Below the pieces are notes generated by a model. It made no database searches and had not been told where the DNA came from. It saw only the letters and a program-made list of their open reading frames with translations. From NCBI RefSeq assembly GCF_023716925.1, contig NZ_JAMQQG010000032.1, forward strand, positions 1 through 41,550: a stretch of DNA of 41,550 bases, written 5' to 3'. A program made the position numbers and the translations under genes. Numbering within the stretch: the first letter of the stretch is position 1; each line of letters opens with the position of its first letter. The stretch is from Frankia sp. R82. GTDB taxonomy: Bacteria; Actinomycetota; Actinomycetes; Frankiales; Frankiaceae. Positions 38,016-41,550 of the stretch are shown here, one piece after another.

Positions 38016-40382
38016 TCAGAAGACGCGGCGGGGGGTCGACCAGGTGGCGGTGGGGCCCGACGAGCGCCAGACCATGTGGAGTTCGTCGCCGACGCGGGCG
38101 AGGACCTCCAGATGGCCGTCGAAGTTGCTCTGGATCAGACTGACCGCGTCGACCTTGCCGAGGGACGGGGCGAAGGGGCGGGGGCCGCTCCAGAACGGGG
38201 TGGACGCGCTGTTGTTGCGGTAGTAGTGGATCAGGCCGCCGCTGGCGGCGGGCACGACGACCTCGAAGTTGCGGGCGCCGCCGGGAAACGAACTCTGGAT
38301 GAGCGCAGGGTTGCCGGCGACGTTTTCGCCGAAGGTCGGGCCGGTGCGCCACACGGCGGTGCTGTCCCGGGTGAGGTGGACGAGTCGGGTGCCGACCCGG
38401 ACGACGGCCTCGAGCAGGCCGGCGCCGCCGCCGAGGGTGCCGTGGATGAGGCTGACCGCATCGACCTTGCCGAGGTTGGCGCCGAAGCGGGCGGGGCTGC
38501 TCCACGGGTAGCCGTACACGTCGTGGTTGCGCCACAGGTGGACGAGGCCGACGTCCGCGGCGGGCACGAGCAGTTCGAAGTTGCCCTTGCTGCCCAGCCG
38601 GCTCTGCACCAGCGACGGCACCCCGCCCACGGCCTGGCCGGCGGCGAGCGGGGTGGGGGCGTGCCAGGCGAACATGCCGCTGCTTTCCCGCCACAGGAAC
38701 TGCAGGGCGTCACCGACGCGGACGACGACCTCCAGCGGCCCGGGGGTGGCCAGCGTGCTCTGCACCATGGTCACCGCGTCGATGGGACCCAGGGACTGGG
38801 CGGTCTGCCACGGGTCGCGCCACGGGTAGGTGTTGACGTCGTTGTCGCGCCAGACGTGGGTGAGCCCGGAGAACACCGACGGGACGAGGACCTCGAAGTT
38901 GCCGGTCCGGCCCAGGCCCTTCGACTGGATGAGCACGGGGTTGCCGGCCACGCCGTGTCCCCAGCCGAGCTGGCTGGGGGTGTAGCGGCACAGCGCGAAG
39001 CTGTTGGAGCGCATCAGGCAGTCGACCGGTGCGGGAGCGCAGCTGTCGCAGTTGCCGTTGGGGGCGTGGAAGGCACCCCATTCGCCGCCGCAGTCGCAGC
39101 CGGCGCCGCCGTACTCGTCGGGGGCGCCGAAGATGTGTCCGGTCTCGTGGGTGAACACCCGGTCGATGTTGTCGGGGCCCCAGCCGTCGTTCGCGTACGA
39201 CATGACGATGCGCGGTCCGCCGACGGACGAGTACGCGAAGTAGCCCACCGGATACTTGGTGAAGAACGCGCAGTACGCCCAGGCGGTCTGCAGCCGGCTG
39301 CGCAGGGCGTCGACGTAGTCGTAGACGCCGTCGAAGGTGGGCTGGTGGCCGAGGCGGTCCATCGTCGGATCGCGCCACAGTGCCTCGAGGTCGGTCGCGT
39401 TCGGGTTGGCCGCGACCGACAGGCGCACGATCTGGATGTCGTAGTGGAAGGTCAGGTCCGCTGCCGGGTTCGTGGTGGCGTACCAGGACAGGCCGTTCTG
39501 TACCTCGGCGACGACCTTGGTCCGTTCGGCGGCGGTGAACTGCAGGTCGGGGGTGGGCCCTTCGACGAGGATGAGCCCGACGGCGACCGAACCCTCAAGC
39601 TTCGTGCTGGTCGGCGCGCTCGCGGCGCCGGACGGGACCACCTGGCCGTTCGTGCTGCCGTCGGCGACCGCGCCGTTCGACGACGTCGCCCGCACCGTCG
39701 CACCACCGGTGGTGCTGCCACCGGTCGCGGCCCCCGCGGACGGCGTGCCCGCCGACGTGCCAGCCGTGGACGCGGCGCCGCCGGGGGCGATGGTCGTCGG
39801 CAGGGTCGCGGTGGGGGAGGGTGCCGCCTGCGGTGGCGCGATGCGTGGCGGCGACGTCCGCGGGGGCGGGACGTCGGTGCAGGGTCGGTCCATGTCCCAG
39901 GCATGGCCGTCGCGGGGGCGGTCGGCTTTGAGCTGGCGGTAGGCCGAGCTCGCCCGCAGCCGGAAGGCGTCCAGGCCGAGCGTCTCGGCGCGGCTCAGAC
40001 CGGGGGAGACCCCCGTCGTCGACACGACGCTGCCGTCCGCGGGAGGTACCAGCGCGGCGAGTCCGCGCACGCCGGGCTGCTGCTGCGCGGGCGCCGGCCG
40101 TCCCGTGGCGTCGGGATCCCGCGGCCGGCCGAGTACCTGGACTCGTCCGTAGTGGTGCAGGGTCCGCTCGCCGCGAGGGGACGCGGGAGTCGCCCCGGCC
40201 GGGTCACCGCCGGCGCCGAAGGTGCTGCCGGCGGCCGACGCGGCGGTCGGGATGATCGTGGTCGGCGTGGTCGCCGCCCGCCCTGCCTGGTCGGGACTCG
40301 CCGCCGCGCGCAGGACCCCGGTGCTGTCGGGATCGAACGGAATGATCAGCGCGCGCTCGTCGACCGGTACGTCCCCCGCCAT
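38016..40382 (-). CDS. Metallopeptidase fused to a six-repeat propeller-like domain
   Basis: The 788-residue protein has three parts. Residues 1-260 are mostly low-complexity Ala/Pro/Thr/Ser, with a more ordered block DAFRLRASSAYRQLKADRPR at 138-157. Residues 262-475 form a putative zinc-peptidase domain with THETGHIFGAPDEY (His412, Glu413, His416, Asp422), followed by six cysteines (429-465) and CLMRSN at 455-460, a possible Met-turn. HExxHxxGxxD is the zinc site of snapalysin-type metzincins. Residues 480-788 hold six repeats of about 45-55 residues, alternating a type with GNFEVLVP and HVWRDND and a type with VDAVSLIQS and LEVVVRVG, suggesting a beta-propeller. No signal peptide or membrane helix is visible. 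A ribosome binding site AAAGGA lies upstream of the ATG. Substrate unknown. Confidence 0.8.
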   Translation of the reverse strand: MAGDVPVDERALIIPFDPDSTGVLRAAASPDQAGRAATTPTTIIPTAASAAGSTFGAGGDPAGATPASPRGERTLHHYGRVQVLGRPRDPDATGRPAPAQQQPGVRGLAALVPPADGSVVSTTGVSPGLSRAETLGLDAFRLRASSAYRQLKADRPRDGHAWDMDRPCTDVPPPRTSPPRIAPPQAAPSPTATLPTTIAPGGAASTAGTSAGTPSAGAATGGSTTGGATVRATSSNGAVADGSTNGQVVPSGAASAPTSTKLEGSVAVGLILVEGPTPDLQFTAAERTKVVAEVQNGLSWYATTNPAADLTFHYDIQIVRLSVAANPNATDLEALWRDPTMDRLGHQPTFDGVYDYVDALRSRLQTAWAYCAFFTKYPVGYFAYSSVGGPRIVMSYANDGWGPDNIDRVFTHETGHIFGAPDEYGGAGCDCGGEWGAFHAPNGNCDSCAPAPVDCLMRSNSFALCRYTPSQLGWGHGVAGNPVLIQSKGLGRTGNFEVLVPSVFSGLTHVWRDNDVNTYPWRDPWQTAQSLGPIDAVTMVQSTLATPGPLEVVVRVGDALQFLWRESSGMFAWHAPTPLAAGQAVGGVPSLVQSRLGSKGNFELLVPAADVGLVHLWRNHDVYGYPWSSPARFGANLGKVDAVSLIHGTLGGGAGLLEAVVRVGTRLVHLTRDSTAVWRTGPTFGENVAGNPALIQSSFPGGARNFEVVVPAASGGLIHYYRNNSASTPFWSGPRPFAPSLGKVDAVSLIQSNFDGHLEVLARVGDELHMVWRSSGPTATWSTPRRVF

Positions 40383-40497
40383 GCGTGATCATTGTCCTTT
40401 CGGTGGGAATGGCTGTGCGGAGTTGTATCGCGCTGGGTGGCCGTTGTGTCGGCCTTTGGTGGAAGCGGCCGCTTTCCGTGGCCGATCAGCCCGCGAT

Positions 40498-40543
40498 GTG
40501 CCGTCGGCCTGTGGTGTGCCGTCGGCCTGTGGTGTGCCGTCGG
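40498..40543. repeat. 18-base tandem repeat, about 2.5 units, upstream of the peptidase gene
   Basis: GTGCCGTCGGCCTGTGGT occurs at 40498 and 40516 and partly at 40534. It lies in the 238-base spacer between the small protein (40621-40881) and the peptidase start at 40382. The rest of that spacer shows no gene or recognisable site. Confidence 0.85.
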
Positions 40544-40620
40544 GCCCCCGGCGGCTGTGGGCCTACCTGGCCTCCGTGGCTGGCGCACCTGGCCCGCGTG
40601 GCAGATGCGCCCGGGATGGC

Positions 40621-40881
40621 CTACCGGTTGGGCGGCAGTCCGACACCTGACTGCGGCATCTCCGGCCAGGCCTGGCCGACGGCCGAACGCTGCGCGTTGC
40701 CCACCCCCGGGTTGTTCATCCCGGGGTTTCCCAGCGCCGGGTTACCCATCGCGGGGCCGCCCACGGCTTCGGCGACCTTGCGCATGATGGCCTCGACCAG
40801 CCGGACCGCTTCGGTCGTTCCGAGGTTCAGCACGATCTCCGAGTCACCCGCCACCTGGAACCGCACCGACACGTCCGCCAT
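40621..40881 (-). CDS. Small protein of unknown function with GNPxxNNP repeats
   Basis: The 86-residue protein begins MADVSVRFQVAGDSEIVLNL and continues GTTEAVRLVEAIMRKVAEAV, a compact beta-then-helix part with normal composition. Residues 45-60 form a repeat of Gly-Asn-Pro-x units (GNPALGNPGMNNPGVGN). The ATG follows GAAGGGG at good spacing; the open frame continues to 41193 but is low-complexity there. I recognise no family. It is upstream of the peptidase gene on the same strand and may be co-transcribed with it. Confidence 0.7.
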   Translation of the reverse strand: MADVSVRFQVAGDSEIVLNLGTTEAVRLVEAIMRKVAEAVGGPAMGNPALGNPGMNNPGVGNAQRSAVGQAWPEMPQSGVGLPPNR

Positions 40882-41062
40882 GGTCAGGTACCCCTTCGTT
40901 GTGGCCGCCCGCACCTGTGCGGGTCTGTTGCCATCCGTGACGTTACGGGGGAAGCCGGTCGTGGCGCGCGCCGCCTCGACCTCGACTCTGCATCGTGTTG
41001 GAGTCGTCTCGACATCGGCGCGGCCAGCGTGACCGCATGGCAGACGGCTGCGACGGTACGGG

Positions 41063-41075
41063 TAGGGTTCTTTCG
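41063..41075 (+). promoter_or_regulatory. Candidate -10 element for leaderless transcription of the nif3-like gene
   Basis: TAGGGT at 41063-41068 is followed by exactly 7 bases and the ATG at 41076. No Shine-Dalgarno sequence lies between them. Confidence 0.4.
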
Positions 41076-41550
41076 ATGAACGATGGGACGGCAACGGTCC
41101 GTGACTGCGTCGCGGTGTTGGAGGGCGTCTACCCGCCGAGCTGGGCGGCGTCGTGGGACGCGGTCGGCCTCGTGGTCGGCAACCCGGACGCACCGGTGGA
41201 GTCGGTGCTGTTCGCGGTCGACCCGACCTCGGAGGTGGCCGCCGAGGCGGCCCGCTCGGCCAGTTTGCTGATCACCCACCATCCCCTGTTCCTGCGCGGC
41301 GTGCACGGGGTGGCCGAGACGTCCCCCGGCGGTCGGGTGGTCGCGACACTGGTGCGCGCCGGGGTGGCCCTGTTCACCGCGCACACCAACGCCGATGTCG
41401 CCGCGCCCGGCGTGAGCGACGCGCTCGCCGCCGCCTTCGGCCTGCGCGACGTCCGCCCGCTGGAACCCCTCCATGCCGCCGAGGCTTGGGCTGCGGCCGA
41501 AGCCGGTGCGGCGGGGGCGGCCGCGGACGGCGGCGATCCCGGTCCGGCGG
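41076..41550 (+). CDS. Nif3-like dinuclear metal centre protein (cut by window end)
   Basis: 158 codons are present from the ATG at 41076 and the frame is open to the window end. The N-terminal Nif3 features are visible: the DCVAVLEGVYPPSWAASWDA block, VGLVVGNPDAPVESVLFAVD, LLITHHPLFLRGVHG with the metal-binding His pair, and ALFTAHTNADVA. The family forms hexameric toroids with a two-metal site and is nearly universal; its activity is still debated (GTP cyclohydrolase I type 2 is one annotation). The low-complexity Ala/Gly run at the very end looks like the start of an insertion often seen in this family. Confidence 0.9.
   Translation, partial: MNDGTATVRDCVAVLEGVYPPSWAASWDAVGLVVGNPDAPVESVLFAVDPTSEVAAEAARSASLLITHHPLFLRGVHGVAETSPGGRVVATLVRAGVALFTAHTNADVAAPGVSDALAAAFGLRDVRPLEPLHAAEAWAAAEAGAAGAAADGGDPGPA

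Noticed and set aside
37992-40388. Plus-strand 798-codon frame opposite the metallopeptidase
   Set aside because: Rich in Gly, Val, Arg and Ala without motifs; the minus-strand frame has a zinc motif, ordered repeats and a ribosome binding site.

Overview
The window is about 72% G+C. The gene content (division and cell-wall cluster with Wag31/DivIVA, SepF and FtsZ, a MoxR/DUF58 pair beside mraZ, an F420-type nitroreductase, a translational-type ileS T-box) and the many GTG starts with 4-base overlaps point to a filamentous actinobacterium, most likely Frankia or a close relative. This is a judgement from gene content and protein features, not from a database search.

Layout. (1) 1-2252, minus strand: a DUF58 protein (cut by the window edge) and its MoxR-type AAA+ ATPase. 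(2) 2253-2849: divergent regulatory region with a likely MraZ operator. (3) 2850-16594, plus strand: the division/cell-wall (dcw) cluster mraZ-rsmH-ftsL-ftsI-murE-murF-mraY-murD-ftsW-murG. (4) 16595-19956: an unusual break in the cluster. A long hairpin is followed by a minus-strand nitroreductase and a minus-strand murC, and no ftsQ is visible. (5) 19957-25476, plus strand: ftsZ-pgeF-yggS-sepF-yggT-divIVA and a small two-helix membrane protein. (6) 25477-29812: a convergent spacer with a palindromic repeat, then minus-strand ileS with a T-box leader. (7) 29813-36150, plus strand: lspA, an RluA-family pseudouridine synthase, a membrane protein, a DUF6308-like protein, an ABC exporter pair and a DUF2567-like membrane protein. 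(8) 36098-41550: a LON-domain protein (minus, overlapping the previous gene tail to tail), an unknown acidic protein (plus), a metallopeptidase fused to a six-repeat propeller-like domain (minus), a small conserved-looking protein (minus), and the start of a Nif3-family gene (plus, cut by the window end).

How the genes work together. MurC-F build UDP-MurNAc-pentapeptide, with a meso-DAP type MurE. MraY and MurG make lipid II. FtsW and FtsI polymerise and cross-link it at the septum. FtsZ and SepF form and anchor the ring, and DivIVA directs polar growth. MraZ and RsmH start the cluster. LspA is the lipoprotein signal peptidase and IleS charges tRNA-Ile.

Items most worth a second look: the missing ftsQ together with an inverted, divergent murC; a shared palindromic repeat in two convergent intergenic regions and an unrelated long hairpin in a third; the peptidase-propeller protein, which has no visible signal peptide; 15- or 18-base in-frame tandem repeats in the tails and linkers of at least eight proteins; and four starts with the same TANNNT-N7-start codon arrangement. 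No tRNA, rRNA, CRISPR array or insertion sequence was seen.
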